This document shows, piece by piece, positions 38,961 through 47,923 of a stretch of DNA of 64,000 nucleotides. How positions within the stretch are numbered: the first letter of the stretch is position 1; every line of letters starts with the position of its first letter. The stretch is from the NCBI GenBank assembly GCA_947476335.1, contig CANJQH010000008.1, positions 1-64,000 of the forward strand, given 5' to 3'. The position numbers and the translations under genes were made by a program. Under the pieces are notes generated by a model. The model worked only from the letters and a program-made list of their open reading frames with translations. It made no database searches and was not told where the DNA came from. Origin of the DNA: Anaerolineae bacterium. GTDB lineage: Bacteria > Chloroflexota > Anaerolineae > J036 > Brachytrichaceae.

Positions 38961-40637
38961 CATTGGCGTCGGCTCTTTTAGCACGAGCACTGTCACGACG
39001 CGCTGGCTGCGGCCGACGGTGATTACATAGACGATGGTCGGGTCCTTGAATGGGAGCAGAACATCGTTTAACGCGAAGCGTCCGTTGGCGGCAACGGTGC
39101 GGCGGCCGACGACGATGGCGTCCAGTCCGTTGGTGTTTTCGGTCAGCGAGATGGTGACGCGATCGCCGGCCGGCCAGCGTGCGCCGGAGATGTTGATCAG
39201 CGTACCTCCGGCACCGACGGTGAAAGTGGCGACGGTGGTCGCGGTGATGCCGCCGGTGGCGGTGGCACGTGGCGTACTTGTCGCGATGGGGATGGCTGTC
39301 GCTGTGGCTGGAGTGCGCGGCGTGTTTGTCGCGATGGGGATGGCTGTCGCGATGGCGATGGCCGTCGCGGTGGGCGGCTGGCGCGTCGCGGTGGGCGGCT
39401 GGCGCGTCGCGGTGGGCGGTTTGCGCGTCGCGGTGGCGATGGGAATGGCCGTGGCGATCGGTGGCATGGTCGGCAGTGACGTCGGTGGGATGGGGATGGC
39501 CGTGGCGGTGGGGGGGACGGCGGTGGCCATGGGAATCGGGATGGCCGTGGCGGTGGGGGGGACGGCGGTGGCCATGGGAATCGGGATGGCTGTGGCGGTG
39601 GGGGGGATGGCGGTGGCCATGGGGATGGCCGTGGGGACAGGCGTTCTGGTGGGGCGTGGCGTGTGTGTGGGCAGCGGCGAAGGTGTGATGGGCACGACCT
39701 GATTGAATGACATCTGTGCGATGGCCAGGCCGCTGCGTTCGTAATATTCCACGCGCAGGCGGCGGTTGCCGCGGCCGAGTGTGACTTCGGCTTCGGCGGT
39801 GCGCGAGCCGTCTTGCCATGCATCGATGACGAGCACGTCGTCGATGAACAGGCGCGCGCCATCGTCGACGCGCAGTGTGAAGTGCCAGGTTCCGCCATCG
39901 AAGTACTGCGTGCGCTGCCAGCGCGCGGAGAAGTCGTCGTAGGGGATGCGCGGATCGGGCGAGCCGGTGCGCCAGTTGAAGTCGATGACGTCGTCGTTGC
40001 GGGTGACGGTTGGGTCGCCGTTCAGGCTGGGATTGTTCCAGTAATCGCCGCGCCAATCTGGGAATGACTGGATGGCGGTGGCGGTGGCGGTGGCTGGCAC
40101 CGGTGTGGACGTAGGTTCGGTGGTGTGCGTGGCGGCAGGAAGCACTTTTCTTGTTGGCGGGGCGACGGGAATTTCCGTGGGAGGCGTCGTCGGCGACGCT
40201 GTGGGAATTTCAGCGGGCGTGGCGGACGGGATGAGCAGTGCGGTGGCGGCGAGCAGGGTGAGGCTGGCGCGGGCGAAGGGGCGGCCGATGAGGCTGCTTT
40301 GTGCGAGCAGATCGTAGGGGCCGGCGGTGGATTGAATTGGGATGGCGCCGCTGAAGCGGAAGCGCCCCTCGGCGTCGGCACGTGTGATGCCGATGGCGAT
40401 CGAGCCGCTCGGGTTGGTGCCGACGGGGATGAGGGTGAGTGCGATTTCCTCACCGACCTGCCAGCTGTCGCCGATGACGATAATCGGATCTCCTGCACGC
40501 AGTTCGACCGGCACCACGACGATGTTCGGGCGTGGGAGCTGGGGAGTAGGTGTGGCAGTGGCCTCGCGCCATTGGCAGCCGCTGAGTGTCACGGCTACAA
40601 TCGCTGCGATTGTGCAATTACGAATTGTTTCGAACAC
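38955..40637 (-). CDS. PA14-domain lipoprotein with long Thr/Pro/Ala linker
   Basis: A 560-residue predicted lipoprotein. It has a short signal peptide with lipobox LSGC and an IPT/MG2-like beta domain (VVVPVELRAGDPIIVIG). A first TP-rich linker leads to a PA14 domain at about residues 185-310 (WRGDYWNNPSLNGDP, FTLRVDDGARLFIDDVLVID). A roughly 130-residue linker of PTATAIPIPMATAVP-type repeats and a second small beta domain at the C-terminus complete it. PA14 domains usually bind carbohydrate. The GTG at 40637 is preferred because it places the lipobox at residue about 20 and has AGGA upstream; an ATG at 40700 is the alternative and would overlap the divergent gene's start. Confidence 0.75.
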   Translation of the reverse strand: MFETIRNCTIAAIVAVTLSGCQWREATATPTPQLPRPNIVVVPVELRAGDPIIVIGDSWQVGEEIALTLIPVGTNPSGSIAIGITRADAEGRFRFSGAIPIQSTAGPYDLLAQSSLIGRPFARASLTLLAATALLIPSATPAEIPTASPTTPPTEIPVAPPTRKVLPAATHTTEPTSTPVPATATATAIQSFPDWRGDYWNNPSLNGDPTVTRNDDVIDFNWRTGSPDPRIPYDDFSARWQRTQYFDGGTWHFTLRVDDGARLFIDDVLVIDAWQDGSRTAEAEVTLGRGNRRLRVEYYERSGLAIAQMSFNQVVPITPSPLPTHTPRPTRTPVPTAIPMATAIPPTATAIPIPMATAVPPTATAIPIPMATAVPPTATAIPIPPTSLPTMPPIATAIPIATATRKPPTATRQPPTATRQPPTATAIAIATAIPIATNTPRTPATATAIPIATSTPRATATGGITATTVATFTVGAGGTLINISGARWPAGDRVTISLTENTNGLDAIVVGRRTVAANGRFALNDVLLPFKDPTIVYVITVGRSQRVVTVLVLKEPTPMP

Positions 40638-40698
40638 AGCTGATCCTGTGATTCGTTTGTTCGAAAACTGATGGAGTTGGAGCAACCAAAGACGGCTC

Positions 40699-41613
40699 AT
40701 GATTATGCGTAGATGGCAGCAAATCCCCGGTCCGAAGACCGTACTTTCCATCGCTGTCCGGAGTGCTGCTGAGGAAAATCAGCAGGATGGGTTCTTGATC
40801 GGAACGAACGAGGGCATCTGGGCTGTTTCCGTGTCTTTGAATTTGGAGGCGGATACGGTGTCCGCAACATCTGAGATTGTATCGGAAGGACTGCGACCGG
40901 CGACGGTGTCTGCGACGGCGGCGGCAGGTAGACGGATATTCGTGGGTGCATCGGACGGCATCGCCTTCACGGATGACGAGGGTGCTTCGTGGACGGCGGC
41001 GCTGCTTCCGGGCAGCCTGCATGTTTCGCAGATCGTGCCGTCGCCGGCGTATGCGAGCGACCGGCTGGTATTTGCGGCGACGATGCAGGGTGGCGTGCTG
41101 CGTTCGGCGGATGGTGGGGTGACGTGGGGGTTCTCGAACCTCGGCCTGAGCGATCCGGAGGCGGGGGTGCTGGCGCTTTCGCCACGTTTTCCTTTCGACC
41201 ACATGTTGGTGGCGGCGGTGAACACGGGTGCGTTTATCAGCCGGAACCTGGGCCGCACGTGGAGCCCGCTGCCGATTGAGGCGGTGGCAATGCCAGTGTC
41301 CGGGTTCGCCTGGTCGCGTGATGCGTTGCTGGTGGGCAGTGAGACGCGCGGCGTGTATCACTCGGCGGATTTTGGCCATTCATTTGCGAAGCGTGCGACG
41401 TTCCGTTCGGGCGCGGTGAGTGCGATGGCGGCTTCGCCAGATGGCGGCCGTGTTCTGCTGGTGACGCCGCAGGTGGTGGCGTGGTCGGAGGATCATGGCG
41501 CGACGTGGCAGCGTGCGGAAGGGCGCGGCCCGCGCGGGGCGTTGTGCGCGGCAGTGGGTAATGACGGGCGGCTGTGGTGCGGCACACAGTCGGATGGGCT
41601 GTGGGCGTATTGA
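40699..41613 (+). CDS. BNR/sortilin-like beta-propeller protein
   Basis: A 304-residue protein made of about seven beta-propeller blades with BNR/Asp-box-like motifs (SADGGVTWGF, SRNLGRTWSP, SEDHGATWQRAEG, DDEGASWTA). Such propellers occur in glycan-binding or photosystem-assembly-like proteins, but many are of unknown role. No signal peptide is evident, so a cytoplasmic location is likely unless the start is misplaced. It is divergent from the PA14 lipoprotein. An ATG six bases further in is an alternative start. It is followed immediately by palindrome D1. Confidence 0.7.
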   Translation: MIMRRWQQIPGPKTVLSIAVRSAAEENQQDGFLIGTNEGIWAVSVSLNLEADTVSATSEIVSEGLRPATVSATAAAGRRIFVGASDGIAFTDDEGASWTAALLPGSLHVSQIVPSPAYASDRLVFAATMQGGVLRSADGGVTWGFSNLGLSDPEAGVLALSPRFPFDHMLVAAVNTGAFISRNLGRTWSPLPIEAVAMPVSGFAWSRDALLVGSETRGVYHSADFGHSFAKRATFRSGAVSAMAASPDGGRVLLVTPQVVAWSEDHGATWQRAEGRGPRGALCAAVGNDGRLWCGTQSDGLWAY

Positions 41614-41666
41614 TTATGTAACGAAAATCCCCGTCTTCTTAGAAGACGGGGATTTTTGTTACATAA
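41614..41666. mobile_element. family D palindrome, copy D1
   Basis: A 53-bp near-perfect hairpin, TTATGTAACGAAAATCCCCG...CATAA, starting directly after the TGA of the BNR gene. A homologous copy is D2. It can act as a terminator. Two copies at unrelated loci suggest a dispersed element. Confidence 0.7.
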
Positions 41667-41696
41667 CGCGATTTGCGGATTTTACGGGTGTTTTGA

Positions 41697-42545
41697 ATGA
41701 AAGTGACGATTACCGGCGGCTGCGGCCGCTTCGGCGCAGTGGTGCTGAGCCGACTGACGGCGCAGGGGCACGAGCTGCATGTGCTCGACCGGCAGGCGCC
41801 CAAGAGCACGCTGCCTGGGGGCGCTACCTTCGAACAGAGCGATTTGATGGACGCAGCTTGGCTGCGCAATCGATTTGCCGGCCAGGACGCGGTCGTGCAT
41901 CTGGCGGCGATTCCGCACCCGCTGCTTGATCCGCCCGAACATGTATACGCGAACAATACCGTCGGCAGCTACAACGTATTGATTGCCGCAGCCGAAGCCG
42001 GTGTGCGCAAGGTCTGCCAGGCGTCGAGTATCAACGCCATCGGTGGCGCATGGAGCCGCGTTGCCCGCTACGACTATTTCCCCGTCGATGAGGCACACCC
42101 GACCTATAACGAGGACGCCTACAGCCTGTCGAAATGGGTGGCCGAAGCGCAGGCTGATTCCGTGGCGCGCATGCACTCAGAGATGACGATCACCAGCCTG
42201 CGCCTGCATGGGCTGGCGCCCGGCCCACGCGTGGAACATCATGACGCAGTGTTGATGGACGTGCCGGCTGAGCATCGCTTCCGCATTGTGAACCACCTGT
42301 GGGCGTACGTGAACATCGAATCGGCGGCGCACGCGGTGGAACTGTCCCTGCAGGCACAATGGCGCGGACATCAGGCATTCTTCATCGTGGCGCCGCGCAC
42401 GATTTTCAACCCCGAAATTGCAAGCGCGGCGCTGGCATTTCAGCATTACCCCACCGCGGCGCTGCGCGCGCCACTCGACGGCAACACTGGCTTTTACGAT
42501 TGCGCGAAAGCGGAACGACTGCTAGGCTGGGTTCATCACGAGTAA
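41697..42545 (+). CDS. NAD-dependent epimerase/dehydratase (extended SDR)
   Basis: A 282-residue extended short-chain dehydrogenase. The nucleotide-binding GGCGRFG lies at about residues 7-13, the HLAAIPHP segment follows, and the active-site Tyr/Lys pair YSLSK is at about 142-146. Substrate is not determined; the adjacent sugar-acid-dehydratase-like enzyme makes a sugar or uronate substrate plausible. The last codons read GWVHHE, and the TAA stop is supplied by GTAA, the first bases of repeat B7. The native C-terminus may thus have been longer. ATG 41697 begins the first strand, without a clear ribosome site. Confidence 0.82.
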   Translation: MKVTITGGCGRFGAVVLSRLTAQGHELHVLDRQAPKSTLPGGATFEQSDLMDAAWLRNRFAGQDAVVHLAAIPHPLLDPPEHVYANNTVGSYNVLIAAAEAGVRKVCQASSINAIGGAWSRVARYDYFPVDEAHPTYNEDAYSLSKWVAEAQADSVARMHSEMTITSLRLHGLAPGPRVEHHDAVLMDVPAEHRFRIVNHLWAYVNIESAAHAVELSLQAQWRGHQAFFIVAPRTIFNPEIASAALAFQHYPTAALRAPLDGNTGFYDCAKAERLLGWVHHE

Positions 42546-42704
42546 TTACTCACGTTCAATTCGTTTTTCATTACTTTTCATCGCAAAACACGGTTTTCTC
42601 AGCTCTTTGGAGTTTTTTCGAATCGGAGCTCTTTTCGGAAACTCTTTTCAGAAAAAGGGACAGCGCGTTTTGTGGGAATGACTGGTTTGGGCCTGAGTAG
42701 TCAC
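42542..42704. mobile_element. degenerate family B copy, B7, with 7/8 target duplication
   Basis: A 163-bp element with ends GTAATTACTCA and GCCTGAGTAGTCAC and an expanded, decayed centre. It is flanked by CATCACGA (42534-42541) and CATCAAGA (42705-42712), seven of eight identical. It provides the stop of the SDR gene and ends 10 bases before the next ATG. Confidence 0.75.
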
Positions 42705-42714
42705 CATCAAGATC

Positions 42715-44046
42715 ATGAGCAACAATTCTGACAACCGACGACCTGAGGACAACGTTAAAAGCGCATCGCGGCCGAGCGATCTGCGCATCACTGATGTGCG
42801 CACGTGCACGGTCGGCTGGCATGGCTGGCGCTTTCCACTCGTGCGCATCGACACGAATCAGAGCATTTATGGCATCGGCGAAGTGCGCGACGCCGCGACG
42901 AAGAACTACGCGCTGATGCTGAAGCGCCAGTTGATTGGCGAAAACCCCTGCAATTTGGATAAGGTTTTTCGCAAAATCAAGCAGTTTGGCGGACATGCGC
43001 GCCAGGGCGGCGGTGTCTGCGGCGTCGAAATGGCGTTGATGGACCTCACCGGCAAGGCGTATAACGTGCCCGCATACATGCTCGCTGGTGGAAAATTCCG
43101 CGACAAGGTGCGCATGTACTGCGACACCCCGAATGAGCCGACGGGCGAGGCGATGGGTCACAAGCTGCTCGGTCGCATGGCCAAGGGTTTCACCATGCTG
43201 AAGATGGACGTCGGCATCGAAATGTTGCGCGACGAACCCGGCACGCTCACCTGGCCGGCTGGCATGCTTGGCGAAACGCCGATGAACAGCAGTGAGTTCG
43301 ACAAAATCGTCGACCGCAGCCAGATCATGCACCCGTTTACGCATGTTCATATCACGCCCAAGGGCCTCAAAATGCTGGCCGACTACGTCGCTGATGTGCG
43401 CGCGGTGATCGGTTATGACATCCCCCTCGCGGTCGATCATTTCGGCCATATCGGTGTGGATGACTGTCTGAAGCTGGGCGAGGTGCTGGAACCATTCAAT
43501 CTGGCGTGGCTGGAGGATATGGTGCCGTGGCAGCACACGACCGATTGGGCGCGCCTCGAGCGCTCGCTGCGCACGCCTGTGTGTACCGGCGAGGACATCT
43601 ACCTCAAAGAAGGCTTTAAACCGCTGCTTGAGGCACACGCAGTGAACGTCATTCATCCGGATCTGGCGACGTCGGGCGGCATTATCGAGACGAAGAAGAT
43701 CGGCGATCTGGCGCAGGAATATGGCGTCAGCATGGCCATTCACATGGCCGGCACGCCGGTCAGCACGATGGCGGCGGTGCATTGCGCTGCGGCGACCGAG
43801 AACTTCATCGCGCTGGAGCATCATTTCACTGAGCTGCCGTACTGGAGCGACATTGTGGTCAGCACCGGCGGCGACGTCGGTAACCCGGTCATCCAGAATG
43901 GGTTTATTCCGGTTCCGGAGGCACCTGGCCTCGGCATCGACCTGAACGAAGCCGTTGTGCGTGAGCACATGTTGCCGGGCGAGGAATACTTTGGGCCGTC
44001 GACGCAGTGGGATGATGATCGCTCGTGGGACAGACTTTGGTCCTAG
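42715..44046 (+). CDS. enolase-superfamily (mandelate racemase/sugar-acid dehydratase type) enzyme
   Basis: A 443-residue MR/MLE-type enolase-superfamily protein. The N-terminal capping domain contains YGIGEVRD and CGVEMALMDLTGKAYNVPAY. The barrel carries the candidate base LKMDVG, metal-ligand strands around PLAVDHFGH (Asp about 241), LAWLEDM and VCTGEDIYL, and the His-bearing AIHMAGTP. These features are common to galactonate, rhamnonate and glucarate-type dehydratases and racemases. Pairing with an SDR fits sugar-acid catabolism, but the exact substrate is unknown. A signal peptide is absent. B7 separates it from the SDR gene by 10 bases. Confidence 0.82.
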   Translation: MSNNSDNRRPEDNVKSASRPSDLRITDVRTCTVGWHGWRFPLVRIDTNQSIYGIGEVRDAATKNYALMLKRQLIGENPCNLDKVFRKIKQFGGHARQGGGVCGVEMALMDLTGKAYNVPAYMLAGGKFRDKVRMYCDTPNEPTGEAMGHKLLGRMAKGFTMLKMDVGIEMLRDEPGTLTWPAGMLGETPMNSSEFDKIVDRSQIMHPFTHVHITPKGLKMLADYVADVRAVIGYDIPLAVDHFGHIGVDDCLKLGEVLEPFNLAWLEDMVPWQHTTDWARLERSLRTPVCTGEDIYLKEGFKPLLEAHAVNVIHPDLATSGGIIETKKIGDLAQEYGVSMAIHMAGTPVSTMAAVHCAAATENFIALEHHFTELPYWSDIVVSTGGDVGNPVIQNGFIPVPEAPGLGIDLNEAVVREHMLPGEEYFGPSTQWDDDRSWDRLWS

Positions 44047-44198
44047 TTCGACGTAGGTAATAAGGGTAGGTCTTCAGTTCAGTCCGAATGCGGACGCGCC
44101 GTAGGGCTTCTTGCGGTACTAAAGATGGAGCATGCTTGGGCCTAATGATGGGTTCAGCTGCTACAGGTACCGAAGCTGCGCAGGTGGGTGCGTTTCGA

Positions 44199-44305
44199 GC
44201 AACTACGTAGGCCGGTCAATTTCCAGTCATGAAACATGCCATCTTTCCCCTCGGGGAGGGCCGGCGTGTTTCATGGGAAGTCCTGACCGCAGCTTAGAGT
44301 AATTG
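44199..44305. repeat. degenerate family B copy, B8
   Basis: GCAACTACGTAGGCCGGTCA on the left, GTTTCATGGGAAGTCCTGA on the right, and a CCCCTCGGGG centre match the B layout with many changes. It occupies the second half of the 283-base gap before the wHTH regulator. Nothing was recognised in 44047-44198. Confidence 0.5.
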
Positions 44306-44329
44306 CATTTTGAGGCTGAACTGGGGGCG

Positions 44330-45106
44330 ATGATGAGACAGGCGATTTATTTCGCAGGCAGTAGTGATATAGATGTGGCAGTGAAGCGGGGTCTGTTGCA
44401 GGCGGAATGCAGGGTGTACCAGGCGAAGAGCGTAGCTGAAACGCTGACTTTGCTTGAGCATCAGGCGACGGAGCGGCATATGCTGCGTGTGACTGAGTCG
44501 CTGGTGGTGCTGGTAGCTGAAATCGAGGGCAGCATGATGTTGCTGGAGACGATGTGGCAGCGCGGACTGCGAATGCCTCCGGTGCTGCTGATCGATCGCG
44601 TCGGCGGAGATGTCGAACGCGTTCGGCGCTGTGTGCGGCTTGGCGTGCGCGAGTACCTGTTGCCCTGGGATGACGAGTCGAAGCGTGAATCGCGCGCGCG
44701 GATGTTCGTGGAGTCGGCCGCACAGCAGTTGCTGCGCTGGGTCGCGCCTGTAGAGACGCGCACGGTGAGCCTGCAACGGTCGCGGCGCCTGCCGAATCCG
44801 ATGGCGTCGCTGGATCTGCGCTGGGATGTCGGATCGCACACGATCTTCATAGGCGACAGCGGTACGGTCCAGCTTAGTCCGGCCGAAGCGCGTACTTTCG
44901 ATCTCTTGTATACGCGCCGTGGCAAGACCGTCGGCATCGAAGAGCTGATCGAGTTTACGCTTGCTGCCGACCGTGACCGTAACCCGCAGCGCGAAATTCA
45001 GTTGCTGCGCACGCACCTTGCGCGCCTGCGCCGCCGTCTCGCTGCGCATCCCGGCTTCGGCTATCGCATCGAAAATCTACGCGGTAACGGGTACACGATG
45101 CTCTGA
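44330..45106 (+). CDS. OmpR/PhoB-type winged-helix regulator with degenerate receiver-like N-terminus
   Basis: A 258-residue protein. The C-terminal about 90 residues form an OmpR/PhoB winged helix (VQLSPAEARTFDLLYTRRGK, REIQLLRTHLARLRRRL, YRIENLRGNGYTML). The N-terminal 110 residues have an alternating beta/alpha pattern resembling a receiver domain (LVVLVAEIEG, MPPVLLIDRVGGDVERVRRC), but I cannot place a canonical phosphoacceptor Asp with certainty. No histidine kinase is adjacent. ATG 44330 follows CTGGGGG at ribosome-site distance, with an immediately following ATG as alternative. Target genes are unknown. Confidence 0.7.
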   Translation: MMRQAIYFAGSSDIDVAVKRGLLQAECRVYQAKSVAETLTLLEHQATERHMLRVTESLVVLVAEIEGSMMLLETMWQRGLRMPPVLLIDRVGGDVERVRRCVRLGVREYLLPWDDESKRESRARMFVESAAQQLLRWVAPVETRTVSLQRSRRLPNPMASLDLRWDVGSHTIFIGDSGTVQLSPAEARTFDLLYTRRGKTVGIEELIEFTLAADRDRNPQREIQLLRTHLARLRRRLAAHPGFGYRIENLRGNGYTML

Positions 45107-45117
45107 AGAAGTTCAGA

Positions 45118-45230
45118 GTAATTACTTGGGCAGGTCAGTTTCTGCCGTAAAACGTGCTATTCCTTTCCTTTTCATGGGGAACGGCGGGGTGATGCCGTGA
45201 TTCGCGGGTTCATGTAGTCGAGTTTAGCCA
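45118..45230. repeat. degenerate family B copy, B9
   Basis: GTAATTACTTGGGCAGGTCA, AAACGTGCTATTCC and GATTCGCGGG are vestiges of B arms. The right end is unclear. It lies in the 222-base gap before the aromatic decarboxylase-like gene. Confidence 0.45.
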
Positions 45231-45328
45231 CTCCCGAAATACTCATCCAGTCCTGATGTAGGTACACTGCGGAAGCATTGCTGAGTTTCGAATTTTTTCC
45301 ACGTAAAACTCGGCACTTGGAACTTCCT

Positions 45329-46807
45329 ATGGACATCGAAGAATTTCGCGCGCAGGCGCATGCGCTTGTCGACTGGATTGCAGACTATCGCGCCGGAATC
45401 GCCGCACGGCCTGTGCAGGCGCAGGTGCAGCCCGGGGACGTTCTTGCGCAGCTGCCTGCGCAGCCGCCCGCAGAGCCGGAGTCGTTCGACGCGGTGATGC
45501 GCGACCTCGACGCGATCATCGCGCCTGGCCTGTCGCACTTTCAACACCCGTCGTTTTTTGGCTATTTCCCCGCGAATTCGCTGCCATCCAGCGTGCTCGG
45601 CGATTTCATGAGCACCGGCCTCGGCGCGCTTGGGCTGTCGTGGCAATCGGCGCCGGCGCTGGCTGAGCTCGAAGAGCGTATGGCCGAATGGATGCGCGGC
45701 ATGTTCGGTTTATCGAACCTATGGCACGGCGCGATTCAGGACACCGCGTCGACGAGCACGCTGCTGGCGCTGCTGTGCGCGCGCGAACGCACTACGAATT
45801 TCGGTATGGTGCGCGGCGGCCTGCAGGGCGAGCCGCACCCGCTCGTCGTCTATGTTTCGAAATACAGCCACAGCTCGGTCGATAAGGCGGCGCTGCTGGC
45901 CGGCTTTGGCCGCGCCAATGTGCGTGTGATCGAAGTGGACGAAAATTTCGCACTGCGGCCGGATCTGCTGGAGCACGCTATCACCACCGACCGCGCTGCA
46001 GGTCTTGTGCCGTGCGTCGTCGTTGCCACCATCGGCACTACGACGACGACGGCGCTTGACCCGATCGCCGCCGTGGCCGGCATCGCACAGAAGTACGGGC
46101 TGTGGATGCATGTCGATGGCGCGCTGGCCGGTTCGGCCATGATCCTGCCTGAATGCCGCTGGATGTGGCAGGGCATCGAAGGCGCCGACTCGATTGTCAT
46201 CAATCCGCACAAGTGGCTCGGCGTGGCGTTTGATTGCTCACTTTTCTATGTGCGTGATCCCCAGCATCTGATGCGCGTGATGGGCACAAATCCCAGTTAC
46301 CTGCAGAGCGCGGCCGACGGCGCCGTGAAAAATTATCGCGACTGGGGTATTCCGCTTGGGCGCCGCTTCCGTGCGCTGAAGCTGTGGACGCTGATTCGTA
46401 CCGAGGGCGTCGCCGCCCTGCAGGCACGGCTGCGGCGTGACATGAAAAATGCGCAGTGGCTGGCTGAACAGGTGCGCATACAGGAGAATTGGCGGCTGCT
46501 TGCACCGGTCGTTTTGCAGACGCTGTGCGTGCGCCATGAGCCGCCGGGCCTGCAGGGTGAGGCGCTCGATGCGCATACGAAGAGATGGGTGGATGCGCTA
46601 AACCGCAGCGGACGCGCGTATCTGACGCCGGCGACCCTCGAAGGGCGCTGGATGTGCCGCATCAGCATCGGCGCATACCCAACCGAGCGTGAGCATGTGG
46701 CTGCGTTGTGGGAAACAATAAAGGAGATTTCGGATTTCGAATTTCAGATTTCAGACTTCAGATTTCAGATTGAAGCCTCAAATTTGGAATCTAAATCTGA
46801 AATCTGA
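45329..46807 (+). CDS. group II PLP-dependent amino acid decarboxylase (aromatic-L-amino-acid type)
   Basis: A 492-residue fold-type I decarboxylase of the aromatic amino acid/tyrosine/histidine group. The N-terminus (FRAQAHALVDWIADY) is typical. HPSFFGYFPAN forms part of the active site, DGALAGSAMILPECR precedes the cofactor site, and the Schiff-base lysine is in VINPHKWLGV (about residue 294). Exact substrate is unknown. The conserved fold ends near ALWETIKE. The last about 26 residues (SDFEFQISDFRFQIE and on) are translated from the ATTTCAGATT micro-repeat that invades the gene end. The ATG at 45329 was chosen over an upstream one lacking homology. Confidence 0.88.
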   Translation: MDIEEFRAQAHALVDWIADYRAGIAARPVQAQVQPGDVLAQLPAQPPAEPESFDAVMRDLDAIIAPGLSHFQHPSFFGYFPANSLPSSVLGDFMSTGLGALGLSWQSAPALAELEERMAEWMRGMFGLSNLWHGAIQDTASTSTLLALLCARERTTNFGMVRGGLQGEPHPLVVYVSKYSHSSVDKAALLAGFGRANVRVIEVDENFALRPDLLEHAITTDRAAGLVPCVVVATIGTTTTTALDPIAAVAGIAQKYGLWMHVDGALAGSAMILPECRWMWQGIEGADSIVINPHKWLGVAFDCSLFYVRDPQHLMRVMGTNPSYLQSAADGAVKNYRDWGIPLGRRFRALKLWTLIRTEGVAALQARLRRDMKNAQWLAEQVRIQENWRLLAPVVLQTLCVRHEPPGLQGEALDAHTKRWVDALNRSGRAYLTPATLEGRWMCRISIGAYPTEREHVAALWETIKEISDFEFQISDFRFQIEASNLESKSEI

Positions 46808-46815
46808 AATCTGAA
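46736..46815. repeat. ATTTCAGATT / AAATCTG inverted micro-repeats at a gene end
   Basis: TTTCAGATTTCAGA words are followed by AATCTGAAATCTGAAATCTG words, which form a stem. The 7-base period puts TGA in all three frames. The block contains the stop of the decarboxylase gene and ends at the ATG of the next gene. Confidence 0.7.
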
Positions 46816-47898
46816 ATGACTACGTATCAATCCCAAAAAGTGATGGAAGGCTGGGTTGCGCGCGGCGATTTTGCTGGTGCGGCGCTGATCGTCGTGCGCG
46901 ATGGGTGCGTGACGCAGGAGCACTACGTCGGTGACGCTGCGCCGGGAGTGCCTGCGTCGGCGGGCACGCTGTGGCCGCTTGCTTCGATCTCGAAGGTGTA
47001 TTCGGTCACCATGATCATGCGCCTGGTGGAGCTGGGTGTGCTGTCGTTGAACATGCACGTGCGGCATTTTTTCCCGCAGTTCACCGGCGGCGGCCGCGAG
47101 AATGTCGTGTTGCGGCATCTGCTTACGCATACGTCCGGGTTGATCTACGAATCGCCGCAGATGGATGTGCGCCTCGCCGCACAGGTTCCGATGGATGCGC
47201 TGATCGACGAAGCGCTCACTGCGCCGCTGTTGTTCGCGCCCGGCAGCTCGATGTCGTATGCCGACTACAACACGCTGCTGGCCGGCCACATGGCGCAGAC
47301 GGCGACTGGCCGTCCGTTCGCTGAGCTGGTGGAGCAGCTGGTGCTTGAACCGATGGGCCTGCGCGGCACGCACATTCGGCCGGGCGCTGAGCTGACTCCG
47401 CGCATCGCACGTGTGCGCAATGTGATGGCCGAAGGCACGCCGGGCGAAATGTACAACTCTGTGCATGCGCGCGGTCTGGCGCATCCAGCCTTTGGCGTGC
47501 TGGCGACTGCGCCGGACCTGATGCGATTCCTGCAGCACTTCGCGCCCGGCGGGCCGCGCATTTTGCGCGAAGCGACCGTGCGCACGATGACGAGCGACAT
47601 GGCTGGCGGTGTGCGTGGGCATGTCATTGCCCAGGAAGGCCGCAGCCCGGTTGCGCCGGCGCCGTGGGGGCTCGGCTGGGGCCTGCAGAACGCGTACACA
47701 CCCGGCGTGTACTGCGACTTGTCGTCGAACCGCACCTTCGGCCACGGCGGCGCCAGCGGCTGCTGGTGCTTCGTCGATCCGGACACGAATATCTCTGTGG
47801 CCGTGATGAGCAACACCCATCTGCGCAGCGGCCGCGACGCGTGGACTGTGCGCCTCAAGACGATGGTCAACGCGGCGTACGCTGAAACGGCGGACTGA
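46816..47898 (+). CDS. serine hydrolase of the class C beta-lactamase fold
   Basis: A 360-residue beta-lactamase/esterase-fold protein. The nucleophile motif S-x-x-K is in LASISKVYSV (about residues 58-61), the Y-x-N motif in SYADYNTLL (about 147-152), and an HGG equivalent of KTG in FGHGGASG (about 310). No signal peptide is evident, favouring a cytoplasmic esterase or peptidase over a periplasmic resistance enzyme. It starts directly at the end of a micro-repeat block, so its ribosome site is not recognisable. The permease gene follows after 25 bases. Substrate is unknown. Confidence 0.85.
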   Translation: MTTYQSQKVMEGWVARGDFAGAALIVVRDGCVTQEHYVGDAAPGVPASAGTLWPLASISKVYSVTMIMRLVELGVLSLNMHVRHFFPQFTGGGRENVVLRHLLTHTSGLIYESPQMDVRLAAQVPMDALIDEALTAPLLFAPGSSMSYADYNTLLAGHMAQTATGRPFAELVEQLVLEPMGLRGTHIRPGAELTPRIARVRNVMAEGTPGEMYNSVHARGLAHPAFGVLATAPDLMRFLQHFAPGGPRILREATVRTMTSDMAGGVRGHVIAQEGRSPVAPAPWGLGWGLQNAYTPGVYCDLSSNRTFGHGGASGCWCFVDPDTNISVAVMSNTHLRSGRDAWTVRLKTMVNAAYAETAD

Positions 47899-47923
47899 CT
47901 CTTTACTCCATTCCCAACACCCC

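Noticed and set aside
44330-44640. calling a full two-component response regulator
   Set aside because: The N-terminal part is receiver-like in pattern, but I could not identify the acidic pocket and phosphoacceptor with confidence, and no kinase gene is nearby.
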